The translations under genes were made by a program, and so were the position numbers. This document shows positions 47,301-56,516 of a stretch of 64,000 nt of DNA, piece by piece (position 1 is the stretch's first letter; every line of letters begins with the position of its first letter). The notes under the pieces were generated by a model. That model saw only the letters and a program-made list of their open reading frames with translations. It searched no databases and had not been told where the DNA came from. Source of the DNA: Dolichospermum compactum NIES-806 (GTDB lineage Bacteria; Cyanobacteriota; Cyanobacteriia; Cyanobacteriales; Nostocaceae). The DNA lies in the NCBI RefSeq assembly GCF_002368115.1, contig NZ_AP018316.1:1581136-1645135 (forward strand). Direction: 5' to 3'.

Positions 47301-50300
47301 ATACTTTGTCATTCCGATCAGGGAATATTTGATCATTCCCTTCACCACCAGATAAAATATTATTACCTTGACCATCGGAGAATAAACGGTCAATTCCTGA
47401 ACCACCTAAAGCCGTATCATTTTCCTTAGCAAAGATTTCATCATCACCTTCACCACCATCTAGGATATTGTCACCTGTTCCTGTGACACCATCAATGGAG
47501 TCATTACCTGCTAAACCCAGGAGAGTATAACCGCTGGCAGATGCTAATAATATATCGTTTCCAGAAGTACCACTAATAGTAACAGGTAGATTATTTGGTA
47601 GTTCAATAATGCCTAATTTTTCAGGAATTGTTGTGCCAGCAACATTAAAATCATTATCATTAATCAAAGCCAGAATATTGGGGGCAACTAATGCCAAACC
47701 TTCTAATTTTTCAACTCCGGTGTAACCTACTTGTGCTGCATTAACAATTAAAGTTTTGTTAGCAGCAATAATTCCAGCGGTAGTTAATTCAGCCGGGCTT
47801 AATTGTTCAATATTCTTAGCACTTGGCAAAGTAAAGTTAGCAGGATTATTGATATTAGTAGCTGTTGTTAAATCTATTTGATAGATAAGTTTATTGGAAG
47901 TATTATCACTTCTATCATCTCTTTCTACAACTGCAAATTTACCATTACCCAATGCAACAGCATCACCGATTTTATCAGTTTTGGCATTACCACTGCCTGT
48001 AATATCATCCAAGAGATAGAGATATTCACCAGTTACCTGTTTAGAAACTATGTCAAATTCCAAAATTCGCAAATTACGGGAATTTCTGGAGGTTGTATCA
48101 GTGCCATTATCGGGATTATCAATTGGACTTTGAATAAAAGCATATAGTTTGTTACCTTCTAGTGCTATTGCTTCAAAGCCGCGATTTGCCCGTCTTTGGG
48201 CGTAAACTGCGGGTAATACCTCAGTTCCAAAAGTCCCTGCGGGTTGATCTGGTTCTGTGGCTGCTGCTGTTCCTTGGGGAACAAAACGCTCAAGTAACTT
48301 CCCATTGACATCAAAATGGTAAATTGCGGGACGATATTCATCTACCAGCCAATAGTTGCCATTTGGTGCAATCACGATACCTTCGACATCAGCCCCTAAA
48401 GTATCATTAGGTAAGATTTGACCATTTAAATCAACGCCGATTTCATCAGTGTAAGCTGTTCCACCAGCCCCAGCTTGGACGTTGGGAAGTCCAGTTAATG
48501 GGGTTGTACCATCTTCACGAAATAACCCAGTTCTTTTGGTAATCGTGATTTGATTAGTGGTTTGATTGAGTTCAAAACTGACTATTTCTGGTTGAAAATT
48601 TGGTAATAAAAACGGTCTATTTTGACCTGTGGGTTCACCATTGGGACCACGATCTGTATGGGTAACAAATTTGAGATTGCCATTATCTGCCACACCTTGG
48701 AAATACAATCCAGAAAAACCACCCAAGAAGATATCTTGTCCGGTGGAAGTTGTGCCTAATTTGGGTAGATTTTGAAATTCATAAGTAGTTAACTTTGGTT
48801 GGGAAGCTATTTCATAAAAGCTAACAGTATTACTAACTTCATTAGAAACTGCCAACATGGGACGAGAATTGGGACTATTTTCCGCAGAGATAAATTTTAA
48901 GCCTTCAGGAGAGACATCACCTTCGGTTCTAATATACTGAACAAATTGAGGTGCAGTGGGGTTACTAAGATTATATACCATCACCCCACCGCCAGCCCTT
49001 TCTAAGCCAACGAATCCATAAGGAATACCATCAATTACACCAACAACTGTACTTTCTGGTTCAGGGCCTTTATTATCGGAACGAGTATCAAATTCAGTGG
49101 CTGAACCATTATTAGCATTAAAAAGTGTAGGCGTTCGTTGTTTGAGAATTTGTTCAATTTGGTCGCCACTGTCATATACTAATTTACCTTGATCATCCCA
49201 AATTGAGAAGGAACGAGCGCCGTAAGCATAAAGTTGATCAAAGTCTCCGTCTCCATCGGTATCTCCCAGTTTATTGGTAACGGTTAAACGTCCTAAATTT
49301 TCCGGTTTTTTCAACTCAGTAGCATTAGGAAAAGCTGTAGGATCAAGAGCTAAACTAGAAACTCTTGCTTCTTCGTTAAATAGTGATCCTTCATTACCAA
49401 AAGTACCATTTGCGGTAGGACGAATCCGCGCATCTCCTTCATTTGCGGTGATATAATAGGTTTTATTGCCAACTAGGAAAGAGCTAATTGCATCGGGTTG
49501 ATACATCCCGAAAATTGGCCAATTTTGAATATTAATTTTACCTCCACCACTAGAAGTACCATTAACATCTCTATCACTAGCATCAAGACCATTTCCTGGT
49601 AAATTATGATCTTTAAAACCTAATGGAACAATTTTAGTAATACTAGCAGTAGCAATCTCTAAAACTGCAAAGGCGTTATTTTCTTGTAGGGTAACAAATG
49701 CAGTTTTGCCATCGGAAGAAACTGCAATATACTCTGGTTCTAAATCTTGAGCAACGGCGGCATTAAGCCCAAAAAGTCTGACTCCGGCGGCTTTTAAAGT
49801 TTCTTTTTGCTCATTAAATGCCGTGAAATTTGCAGTTGTAACTTTACTATTATCTAAACTGGCAATGTTTCCAGAAACATCAATAATACTAATTGAACCT
49901 TCTGGATCAATGGCATAATTTTCACTGGGTTCTCCTTCGTTGGTGACAAGTAATTTGCTACCATCCGCAGTGAAAGTGATCATGTCAGGTAAAGCACCTA
50001 CTGTCACTTCGGAAATTTTAGTGAGAGTTACAGCGTCATAAAAAGCAATTTTACCAGGGTCGGTACTTGTAGTTGCAGAAACAGCGATCGCCACAATGCT
50101 ATTTCCAGTTCCTATGCCTTTTCTGACGGCTACACTTTGAATTCCTGCACCTAAGTTAGAAAGATCAATGTTAGTAACTTGAGTGGGGTTATTTGCATCA
50201 GAAACATCCACTACTTGGAGAACAGGTTTATTCCCAGATTCTCCAGTCACAAACAGGCGTTGAGATATGGGATCAAAATCAGAAATTTCTGCGCCGCTTA

Positions 50301-50340
50301 ATTTGATAGTACCGATATGGTTAAGTTGAATTGAATTCAT
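44392..50340 (-). CDS. Giant secreted protein: choice-of-anchor I, phytase-like esterase, RTX, Calx-beta, DUF4114
   Basis: A 1982-residue protein without a classical signal peptide. In order it has: a choice-of-anchor I beta-propeller (about 1-515); an esterase-like phytase domain (about 517-910, HTDRGPNGEPTGQNRPFLLP, DEYRPAIYHFD); RTX-type calcium-binding repeats (about 925-1040, LAGNDSIDGVTGTGDN, GGEGNDQIFPDRND); four Calx-beta domains (about 1105-1555); cadherin-like modules; and a C-terminal DUF4114 (VSDYDFNDAVFSFG). The last Calx-beta units are 336-bp DNA repeats, two nearly identical. RTX repeats without a signal peptide point to type I secretion. Phosphoester cleavage or adhesion outside the cell is likely; the substrate is unknown. 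Confidence 0.85.
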   Translation of the reverse strand: MNSIQLNHIGTIKLSGAEISDFDPISQRLFVTGESGNKPVLQVVDVSDANNPTQVTNIDLSNLGAGIQSVAVRKGIGTGNSIVAIAVSATTSTDPGKIAFYDAVTLTKISEVTVGALPDMITFTADGSKLLVTNEGEPSENYAIDPEGSISIIDVSGNIASLDNSKVTTANFTAFNEQKETLKAAGVRLFGLNAAVAQDLEPEYIAVSSDGKTAFVTLQENNAFAVLEIATASITKIVPLGFKDHNLPGNGLDASDRDVNGTSSGGGKINIQNWPIFGMYQPDAISSFLVGNKTYYITANEGDARIRPTANGTFGNEGSLFNEEARVSSLALDPTAFPNATELKKPENLGRLTVTNKLGDTDGDGDFDQLYAYGARSFSIWDDQGKLVYDSGDQIEQILKQRTPTLFNANNGSATEFDTRSDNKGPEPESTVVGVIDGIPYGFVGLERAGGGVMVYNLSNPTAPQFVQYIRTEGDVSPEGLKFISAENSPNSRPMLAVSNEVSNTVSFYEIASQPKLTTYEFQNLPKLGTTSTGQDIFLGGFSGLYFQGVADNGNLKFVTHTDRGPNGEPTGQNRPFLLPNFQPEIVSFELNQTTNQITITKRTGLFREDGTTPLTGLPNVQAGAGGTAYTDEIGVDLNGQILPNDTLGADVEGIVIAPNGNYWLVDEYRPAIYHFDVNGKLLERFVPQGTAAATEPDQPAGTFGTEVLPAVYAQRRANRGFEAIALEGNKLYAFIQSPIDNPDNGTDTTSRNSRNLRILEFDIVSKQVTGEYLYLLDDITGSGNAKTDKIGDAVALGNGKFAVVERDDRSDNTSNKLIYQIDLTTATNINNPANFTLPSAKNIEQLSPAELTTAGIIAANKTLIVNAAQVGYTGVEKLEGLALVAPNILALINDNDFNVAGTTIPEKLGIIELPNNLPVTISGTSGNDILLASASGYTLLGLAGNDSIDGVTGTGDNILDGGEGDDEIFAKENDTALGGSGIDRLFSDGQGNNILSGGEGNDQIFPDRNDKVFGDAGNDIIFSGLGGNTLTGGDGQDTFWLANAAYLQSPNIITDFNPAQDSLKVDVEGFKNISQLTFSPQGNYTLISANSNPLAILKNYELPQFAITSASATEGNIIIFTVTRTGNNSSSQSVTVTTSIATGDTASDTDLTAKTATLTFAPGETTTTFAVQTTQDVLFEGNETFTVSLSNPTNVSIISSTNATAQGTITNDDPAPIFSIATAEASEGNAINFTVTRTGDAQAQQSVTLVTSIATGDTASDTDLTAKTETLTFAQGETTKIFAVQTTPDALFEDQETFTAGLSNATNGAIISSTNATAKGTINNDDTAPVFSIAAASATEGSEVNFTVTRTGDAQANQSVTVATSIATDDTASTSDLTAKTETLTFAPGETTTTFTVQTTQDSLFEGNETFTVSLSNPNNGAVVSSTNATAKGTINNDDTAPVFSIAAASATEGSEVNFTVTRTGDAQANQSVTVATSIATDDTASTSDLTAKTETLTFAPGETTTTFTVQTTQDTLFEGNETFTVSLSNPNNDAVVSSTNATAKGTINNDDTAPNKKPNLQSFTQNGQEDQIISFGIGDFKNKGKYQDEDNNDLMAIKVISLPTAGSLTFVNGQQVIVNQEILVNDLANVRYNPVINANGNVATFTVAAIDNGTPKVESDPATITINLTPVNDPPVAQNDQLSVSQGSAGTINPLNNDSDPEGDSLKLTGKTDGKYGKVEINGNNLTYTLSDANYLGNDVFSYTVSDGSLSASADVKVTVTGKATTATVAPTQLISIAPDDKLIPKEAGTLTGIVDKLGYEFPNNYNPSLVKNFLQNALNQTTAAFNNLFGLYEVDNVTGSVNGIKPGDTGYAKAALSKVVDNFIVRVGGSASGAASDVIVSGGKIYSPFVIANGGNFSGNLQQAINAFFAANPNNSPANAQNYTTLPVAYFSFGVANPDGAAHLKSFGNNTFGFEDLPAGVGVSDYDFNDAVFSFGAVV

Positions 50341-50826
50341 AATTTTTATATTGGCAATTAGAGGTTTGTTGTTACTTAGTCTGGAACGGAGATTTTAGTC
50401 TTTTTGAGCTTAAAAAAAAATGGCTAAATTTCTGACTATTCAGAGAATTTATCCCAATTTATTTAAGGCATAAATAATTAAAGGTTAAGGAAAAATTAAA
50501 AAACCTACGATAACAGCTTATGTGTTAATCCTGTCTACACTTGACTAAATAGCTTTTGTTTTCTAACTTTCAGTAATTTTTGTTTTATTAATTTGATCCT
50601 ATTCCCACCATATATTTATTATATCTGAATGTGGAACAAGAGCGTTCGCATCTCGAAAAGACGGCACTCTGTATAAATCGCTAAAAATCCAGAGTATTAA
50701 ATATTAATACTGAATTAAGCAAGTAATTATTTATGATAGCCTAAAAATGCTAACGTATGATGTTTTACAGTGCAGAATGTTAGGTTAATAATATATACTG
50801 GATAAAAAATAGTCCTTAAAATCACC
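50341..50826. other. Divergent intergenic region upstream of the giant gene
   Basis: AT-rich leader of the giant minus-strand gene and of the dead kinase gene. I see no repeat element, RNA gene or convincing promoter boxes. Confidence 0.4.
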
Positions 50827-51143
50827 ATGCAAGTCTGGATACTTAACACCCAACTCCAAAACGGACAGTACATTATCCAAAAAGTCATCGGTGGTAGTGG
50901 CTTTGGTGAGACCTATCGGGCTAGAGATACGGAAGAAAATAGACTGGTAGTTATTAAAACTCTAAATCGTGAATAACAACAAAAACAAGATTTTACAGAC
51001 AGACAAAAAAGTTTCGTAGAGAAGCATTAGATTTAGCCGAATGCTACCATCCGCATATTGTCCAAGTTTACGATACTTTTCTGGAAAATGGTTTTTGGGC
51101 GATCGTCATGGAACATATTGACGGGGATAATTTGTTATACTAC
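50827..51143 (+). pseudogene. Remnant of a serine/threonine protein kinase gene
   Basis: The start codes MQVWILNTQLQNGQYIIQKV and continues with a glycine-rich loop (IGGSGFGETYRARD) and the lysine strand (LVVIKTLNRE), then an in-frame TAA at 50974. After a one-base shift near 51009, kinase sequence resumes (KFRREALDLAECYHPHIVQV, FWAIVMEHIDGDNL) and is lost after about 51143. The catalytic loop and everything after it are missing. With a premature stop, a frameshift and a truncation, the gene is dead. Confidence 0.85.
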
Positions 51144-51281
51144 AAAAATATTACTTTTAATAAAACAGCAACTAAACAGAACCTCAAAGGACACCTCCCT
51201 GTAGCATTTGGATATGAAGGGGGGTGGACAGGGGTGGGTAGAAGTTTTCTGTCGCCTCCAGGCTTGTATATTGTAGGTGCA

Positions 51282-51515
51282 TCAAGGAAAGTTTTCCCAT
51301 GCTTGAGTAACTAACTGACTTAACCAACGTCTTTGTTGTCTATCTAACATTTGATCATCCGCTAATACTTGGGTCGTTAATTGATCTAAGGACTGACCCT
51401 GTGCGCGAACAACTCTAACTACACCAGCAATTACCGCAGCAACTAGTTCTTCATCAACTGGCTGTTTTCTGAGTGCAGATATTTCTTGGGGACTGTCTGG
51501 GATAGGATAATTCAT
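51282..51515 (-). CDS. Small conserved-looking hypothetical protein
   Basis: A 77-residue protein (MNYPIPDSPQEISALRKQPV, then VAAVIAGVVRVVRAQGQSLD and RRWLSQLVTQAWENFP). It has a clean ATG, codon use like its neighbours and a predicted helical fold without membrane segments. The pattern looks like a cyanobacterial protein of unknown function. It is transcribed away from the cyclase gene. Confidence 0.6.
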   Translation of the reverse strand: MNYPIPDSPQEISALRKQPVDEELVAAVIAGVVRVVRAQGQSLDQLTTQVLADDQMLDRQQRRWLSQLVTQAWENFP

Positions 51516-51827
51516 GGCGTGGGTTTAGGAAATTTACAATATGAACAATAAACTTGATAGTAAGAATTCAGAGGTCAGGAGTCATGATGTAGGGGCGCAG
51601 GACTTGCGCTCAGTCAGGAAGCAGGAGGTAGAAAGAAGGCGGAAAAAGATTTTTCTTCTCTGTTCTCTTCAATCTCAAACCTTATGTATGCTGAGTCCTT
51701 ACACTTGATAAATCATTAAAATTCTTTATGGGATCTTTATGAAGTTAATTAGCGCAGAGTCTAACCTAGTTTCTGCCTTTTTTTAATCTGTCTAAGTGAG
51801 TAAATGGATAGGAGATGTCAGAAAAAT

Positions 51828-53870
51828 ATGCAAGAACTTCTTTATTTAGAAATTCCTACGCCCGATACAGTATCCGTTAGCAAATGGCTACAAACAGATT
51901 TTGTTGTTGAAAATGGGCAAAAATTAATTACCCCAGATGGTTTGCGGTTGAGAAGCGCGGTTCAAAGTCCCACTTCTGGTGATGTAGAACTGTCTATATT
52001 TGTGTGGTCGGTGCAGCGAACAACTTATCTCAAGGTATTCCGTTGGGGAGATGAACCTTTTCCAGGGGAGAGAGGTATTCTCCAATCTCTGACACAGGAA
52101 ATTAGAGGTCGCTTTCCTAATTGCTACCCGGAACTACCTGTCATTGATGCCCGAAATTCAATTTTCGCAGAGCTAGAACCTTATTATCCCTTAACTGTTA
52201 AGTATTTTCAGAAAATGTCTAATGGGGAATATCACCTCAACCGGGCTTACTGGTGGGAACAACGGTGGCGCGAAGGGGTAAGAAATCCGCAAAAGCCCAG
52301 GCAAGTGGTATTTTATCAAGGGAATAGCCAGGAAACATCACCTGTTCTTTCTCCTGCTGCTAGTCCTGAGTATGACCTGATTTATATTGGTGGTGCTTTG
52401 GGGTCAATTCATGCGGCGGTGATGGCTAAATTGGGCTATAAGGTGTTGTTGGTGGAAAGATTACCTTTTGGTAAAATGAACAGAGAATGGAATATTTCTC
52501 GTGATGAAATCCAAAGTTTAATCAATTTGGGTTTGTTAACAAATGCTGAATTAGCAGAAATTATTTCTAGGGAGTATAAGGACGGTTTTAATAAGTTTTT
52601 TGATGGAAATAATCCTGCTACGTTAAAATCGTCTGTTCTCCACACTCCTACAGTCCTGAATATAGCTTTAGATTCAGAAAGGTTACTGGCATTATGTGGA
52701 CAAAAACTTCAAGCTGCTGGTGGTGATATTTGGGATGAAACGGAGTTTTCCCAGGTGAATATTAGTTCGACACAAGTTGCTATTAATGTCAAACATTTGC
52801 CGACTGGGAATGAACGGCAAGTGAGTGGAAGGTTGTTGATAGATGCAATGGGAACGGCTTCACCAATTGCTTGGCAATTAAATGGTGGTCGGGCTTTTGA
52901 TAGTGTGTGTCCAACGGTGGGAGCGGTGATTGAAAAGGGCTTTGAGCCTGGAGTTTGGGATTCTGAGTATGGGGATGTTCTCTATAGTCATGGGGATATT
53001 TCTAGGGGACGACAGTTGATTTGGGAGTTGTTTCCTGGGGGTGGGGAAGAGTTGACGATTTATCTGTTTCACTATCATGAGGTGAATGAGCAAAATCCTG
53101 GTTCTCTGTTGGAAATGTATGAGGATTTTTTCACTATTTTGCCAGAGTATCGGCGTTGTGATTTGGATAAATTAGTGTGGAGAAAGCCCACTTTTGGCTA
53201 TATACCAGGACATTTTAGTGTAGATAGTAGCGATCGCACTATTGCAGTTGATAGATTAATTTCCATTGGTGATGCTGCTTCTTTGCAGTCTCCTCTAGTT
53301 TTTACTGGTTTTGGTTCTTTAGTCCGCAATTTAGACCGATTAACTACTCTGTTAAATATCGCGCTCAAACATGATTTATTAAGTCAGCAACACTTAAATA
53401 AAATTCGGGCTTACCAAAGTAATGTGGCGGTAATGTGGTTGTTTTCTAAGGGAATGATGGTTCCTACTGGCAAATTTATCGCCCCCCAAATGATAAATTC
53501 GATGCTGAATACTTTCTTTGGGTTATTAACAGATGAAACCCCGGAAGTTACAGATAATTTCATTAAAGATCGTTGTGATTGGTTTACTTTTAACCGTCTA
53601 GCTTTGAAAGCAGCCATGAAAAATCCCGCTTTATTATTGTGGATTTGGCAATTAGCTGGTTGGCGAGATTTATTACGTTGGCTGGGTAATTATGTTAGTT
53701 TTGCTCGTCATGCTTTAGTCAGTCTGATTTTGGGGACATGGTTTCCACAATTCTTAAAATGGAATCAATCTTGGTTAGAAAATCGCTTTCCAGGATTATG
53801 GTTACAATTGTTAGTAATTAACTATGCAATTTCTACTGGTAGACCACGATTACCGCCGGCGTTGCGTTAG
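51828..53870 (+). CDS. cruA: CruA-type lycopene cyclase / FAD-dependent oxidoreductase
   Basis: A 680-residue protein from the ATG at 51828 (MQELLYLEIPTPDTVSVSKW), which has AGGAG upstream; an ATG at 51804 adds eight residues. After a family-specific N-terminal region of about 190 residues comes an FAD-binding Rossmann motif (YDLIYIGGALGSIHAAVMAK), then LLIDAMGTASPIAWQLNGGR and the second flavin motif (LISIGDAASLQSPLVFTGFG). CruA and its paralogue CruP belong to this family. The length favours CruA, which cyclises lycopene to carotenes at the membrane; CruP is the alternative. Confidence 0.72.
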   Translation: MQELLYLEIPTPDTVSVSKWLQTDFVVENGQKLITPDGLRLRSAVQSPTSGDVELSIFVWSVQRTTYLKVFRWGDEPFPGERGILQSLTQEIRGRFPNCYPELPVIDARNSIFAELEPYYPLTVKYFQKMSNGEYHLNRAYWWEQRWREGVRNPQKPRQVVFYQGNSQETSPVLSPAASPEYDLIYIGGALGSIHAAVMAKLGYKVLLVERLPFGKMNREWNISRDEIQSLINLGLLTNAELAEIISREYKDGFNKFFDGNNPATLKSSVLHTPTVLNIALDSERLLALCGQKLQAAGGDIWDETEFSQVNISSTQVAINVKHLPTGNERQVSGRLLIDAMGTASPIAWQLNGGRAFDSVCPTVGAVIEKGFEPGVWDSEYGDVLYSHGDISRGRQLIWELFPGGGEELTIYLFHYHEVNEQNPGSLLEMYEDFFTILPEYRRCDLDKLVWRKPTFGYIPGHFSVDSSDRTIAVDRLISIGDAASLQSPLVFTGFGSLVRNLDRLTTLLNIALKHDLLSQQHLNKIRAYQSNVAVMWLFSKGMMVPTGKFIAPQMINSMLNTFFGLLTDETPEVTDNFIKDRCDWFTFNRLALKAAMKNPALLLWIWQLAGWRDLLRWLGNYVSFARHALVSLILGTWFPQFLKWNQSWLENRFPGLWLQLLVINYAISTGRPRLPPALR

Positions 53871-53887
53871 TTTTATTTATTATCAAT

Positions 53888-53932
53888 TAATTAGGGATTT
53901 TGGAGTTATAAAACTTTTAAAATCCTTAATTA
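53888..53932. terminator. Bidirectional hairpin between cruA and dnaX
   Basis: A 14-bp stem with one mismatch (TAATTAGGGATTTT / AAAATCCTTAATTA) lies between these convergent genes and overlaps the dnaX stop codon. AT-rich arms could act as a terminator in both directions. Confidence 0.4.
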
Positions 53933-56277
53933 TATTCATCATCAACATAGGATTCATATATCTCCGGTGTTTCTTTGGAACTAACAGAGTCCGATAGTTG
54001 GAAACTGTCATCTGTCATCCGAATAATTTCTCCCGAAAAGAATTTGGCTAAACTTTCCGCAGCTTTAACGACTCCATCATGATCCCAATTTGATGGAGAT
54101 GGTGACACCGGTGGCGGAGAAATAGTTTGTACTGGTGCTGAATTGGTAACAACAGGCTCAATTTGGACTGGTGCGGGTAGTGGTGTGGATACCGTAGCTA
54201 CTGGTTGTGGTATCTGTGGGGGTGGTTGTTGATGTGTAGGTTGGGGTGGTTGTTGATGTGTAGGTTGGGGTGGTTGTGGAACTGGAGGAGAAGTTCGTGG
54301 TGGTGGATTTCTTCTGGTAGATGTCGCGTTTGCAGTAGTAGCTTTTTCTAAAGTAACTTGAATTTCTTGCTGGAAAGTTTGTCTAAAGGCTGTGGTGATA
54401 ATAGGTAAATAAGTTTTTGCTTTGTCATACCAAGCAGGTTTGACACCAATACGGACAATAGAACCATTAAATTCCATTAAATGGCACATTTGACCTAGCA
54501 GTGCTTGTGCGGGTAGCTGTTGAATATGTCCACGAACTTGTTGCCAAAGTTGAGTTAAATCGTATTGTGAACTTTCTCCTACTGGTTGTACTGCTGCTGG
54601 TTGATGGTTTGTGGGTGGTGGAGATACAAGTTCTTGGGGTGGTGGTGCGAAATTAACAGATGGATTGTAATTTGTGGGTGGATATGCTGGTGGTGCAGCA
54701 ACGGGTTGATATGTTGGGGTTGCAGCAGTTGTATTGGTTCTTTGCGGGATATTTGCAGTTGGGATTTGAATATTGGCACTGGGTAATAATCCCAGTAATG
54801 TTACTTCTAACCATAACCGGGGTTGAGTGGTGTTTTTTAGTTGGACTTCAGCTGTTCTCAGGTGTTGTTGTCCTAGCAAGATGGTACTGATGTCAAATTT
54901 TTGGGCAAATTCAACTAATGATGTCCAGGTTGACTGAGTACAAGCAACTAAATCTTGACGATTGGGGGCAGTTTTAGCGATGAGAAAATCTCGATAAAAA
55001 GCGGCGAGATTTTGGAGAATAATTAGGGGTTCTCGTCCTCTATCGAGGATTCTTCGGGTAGTGTCTAGGACTATTTCTGCTTGATCTTGAGCGATCGCTT
55101 CTAACAATCCAAATAGGTCTTTTTCGCTGACTGAACCCACCAAATCCCAAACTTTATCCGGTGTTACTTCCCCAGCGACTAAAGCTAATTGATCTAATAA
55201 ACTTTCTGCATCTCTTAATCCCCCTTGGGCAATTTGTCCTACTAAAGTCAGGGAATCATGGGAAATATTAATACTTTCTTTATCGGCAATATGTGTTAAA
55301 TGTTTTACCATTGCCTCTAACTGAATCCGTCGAAAATCAAACCTTTGACAACGAGAAATAATTGTTGGTAATACCCTTTGTGGGTCTGTTGTCGCCAGAA
55401 CGAAAACAACGTGTTTAGGTGGTTCTTCTAGGGTTTTAAGTAACGCATTGAATGCTGCGGTACTTAACATATGACAGTTATGCACTAATAACCCATTAGC
55501 TACAAAGTTATGATTATCCTCAACTTCCAGATCATAAACTCGCTCAACTCCAGCGAGGTGAACAGATTCTACCTTCTGCAAATTTGTAAATGAGCGTGCC
55601 GCATCCACATTCACAGGGGATAGTATGTTCATTCCTTCTTTTACGTCTTTGGCTGCTATCCATGCATGATCAGTCCTGATTAAATGATTACTTGTACACT
55701 TAATCTCTCTGTGAGTTGTTTTGATAACTAAAGTTTGCTTTTCCCCTTGATCTAACCAACGGACAACTTTTTTAAATTCCCATTTTTCAGAGGAATCATT
55801 GTAACTAAGAACTCTCTGACCTTGAATATTCGAGTTATCAATGCGGACAAGTCCGGCATCTGTAAGAATTAATGAGTCTCCAGTTAGGCACTCATCAATC
55901 ACATACACTTTATAACGGCACTGCATCGGGGCAAACTGCGCCCTTTCAATCAGTTCCCGGATGTTATCAACACCCGTATTACTGGCAGCGTCAATTTCAA
56001 TAACATCAGTAGAATAGCCTTTAGTAATCCCCTGACAGATTTCACAAACGCCGCAGGGTTGGGGGGTTGGCTGGTTGCCTTGGAGACAATTGAGAGATTT
56101 AGCAAGAATTCTCGCACTGGAAGTTTTTCCTGTACCTCTAGGTCCAGTGAACAAATAGGCAGGGGCGATTTTCGCTGAAAGAATGGCATTTGTTAGGGTA
56201 GTAGCGATCGCCTCTTGACCCACCAGTTCAGCGAAGCTCTTTGGCCGATACTTATGGTGCAGGGGTTCGTAAGACAT
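53926..56277 (-). CDS. dnaX: DNA polymerase III gamma/tau subunit containing a mini-intein
   Basis: The 783-residue precursor is the clamp-loader ATPase. Walker A is at residues 45-52 (GPRGTGKT). Zinc-binding cysteines are C64, C75, C78 and C81. The DExx motif ends at E129, where the intein begins. After residue 267 the host continues CHMLSTAAFNALLKTLEEPP with the sensor region and domain III. A Pro/Gln-rich linker with a PTHQQPPQ repeat follows. Splicing would yield about 645 residues. No frameshift signal for a short gamma form was evident. The ATPase cannot work until the intein leaves, since it separates DE from the following conserved CHML. Confidence 0.95.
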   Translation of the reverse strand: MSYEPLHHKYRPKSFAELVGQEAIATTLTNAILSAKIAPAYLFTGPRGTGKTSSARILAKSLNCLQGNQPTPQPCGVCEICQGITKGYSTDVIEIDAASNTGVDNIRELIERAQFAPMQCRYKVYVIDECLTGDSLILTDAGLVRIDNSNIQGQRVLSYNDSSEKWEFKKVVRWLDQGEKQTLVIKTTHREIKCTSNHLIRTDHAWIAAKDVKEGMNILSPVNVDAARSFTNLQKVESVHLAGVERVYDLEVEDNHNFVANGLLVHNCHMLSTAAFNALLKTLEEPPKHVVFVLATTDPQRVLPTIISRCQRFDFRRIQLEAMVKHLTHIADKESINISHDSLTLVGQIAQGGLRDAESLLDQLALVAGEVTPDKVWDLVGSVSEKDLFGLLEAIAQDQAEIVLDTTRRILDRGREPLIILQNLAAFYRDFLIAKTAPNRQDLVACTQSTWTSLVEFAQKFDISTILLGQQHLRTAEVQLKNTTQPRLWLEVTLLGLLPSANIQIPTANIPQRTNTTAATPTYQPVAAPPAYPPTNYNPSVNFAPPPQELVSPPPTNHQPAAVQPVGESSQYDLTQLWQQVRGHIQQLPAQALLGQMCHLMEFNGSIVRIGVKPAWYDKAKTYLPIITTAFRQTFQQEIQVTLEKATTANATSTRRNPPPRTSPPVPQPPQPTHQQPPQPTHQQPPPQIPQPVATVSTPLPAPVQIEPVVTNSAPVQTISPPPVSPSPSNWDHDGVVKAAESLAKFFSGEIIRMTDDSFQLSDSVSSKETPEIYESYVDDEYN
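55477..55890 (-). other. DnaX mini-intein (138 residues, no homing endonuclease)
   Basis: It corresponds to residues 130-267 of the dnaX product. Block A starts CLTGDSLILTDAG. Block B is CTSNHLIRTD, with the TxxH pair at T195 and H198. Blocks F/G are VYDLEVEDNHNFVANGLLVH followed by the terminal Asn, and the +1 extein residue is Cys. Only about 40 residues separate block B from block F, so no LAGLIDADG endonuclease is present. All residues needed for cis-splicing are visible, so it is probably active but unable to home. Confidence 0.9.
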
Positions 56278-56516
56278 GGAGACAGGTTTAAATCCGTATA
56301 TCCCAGGTAAATTTTAGGGTTTTATTATTCTAACAACTCATGGCACTCGATTTTGGATTGACAATTTTGGATTTTGGATTGACTCCACCCTCAAGGACGG
56401 GTCTTGTACAAAATTTTTGAATCTCAAATCTCAAATCTCAAATTTTTTATTTGCAAGTCTCTTACGCCGTTGTGTACTAGTCACTCCCACAGCTAAAATT
56501 TTAAGAGGCAACATCA

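Noticed and set aside
45277..49456. Several + strand frames inside the giant gene
   Set aside because: Antisense shadows of the repeated Calx-beta and propeller coding sequence.
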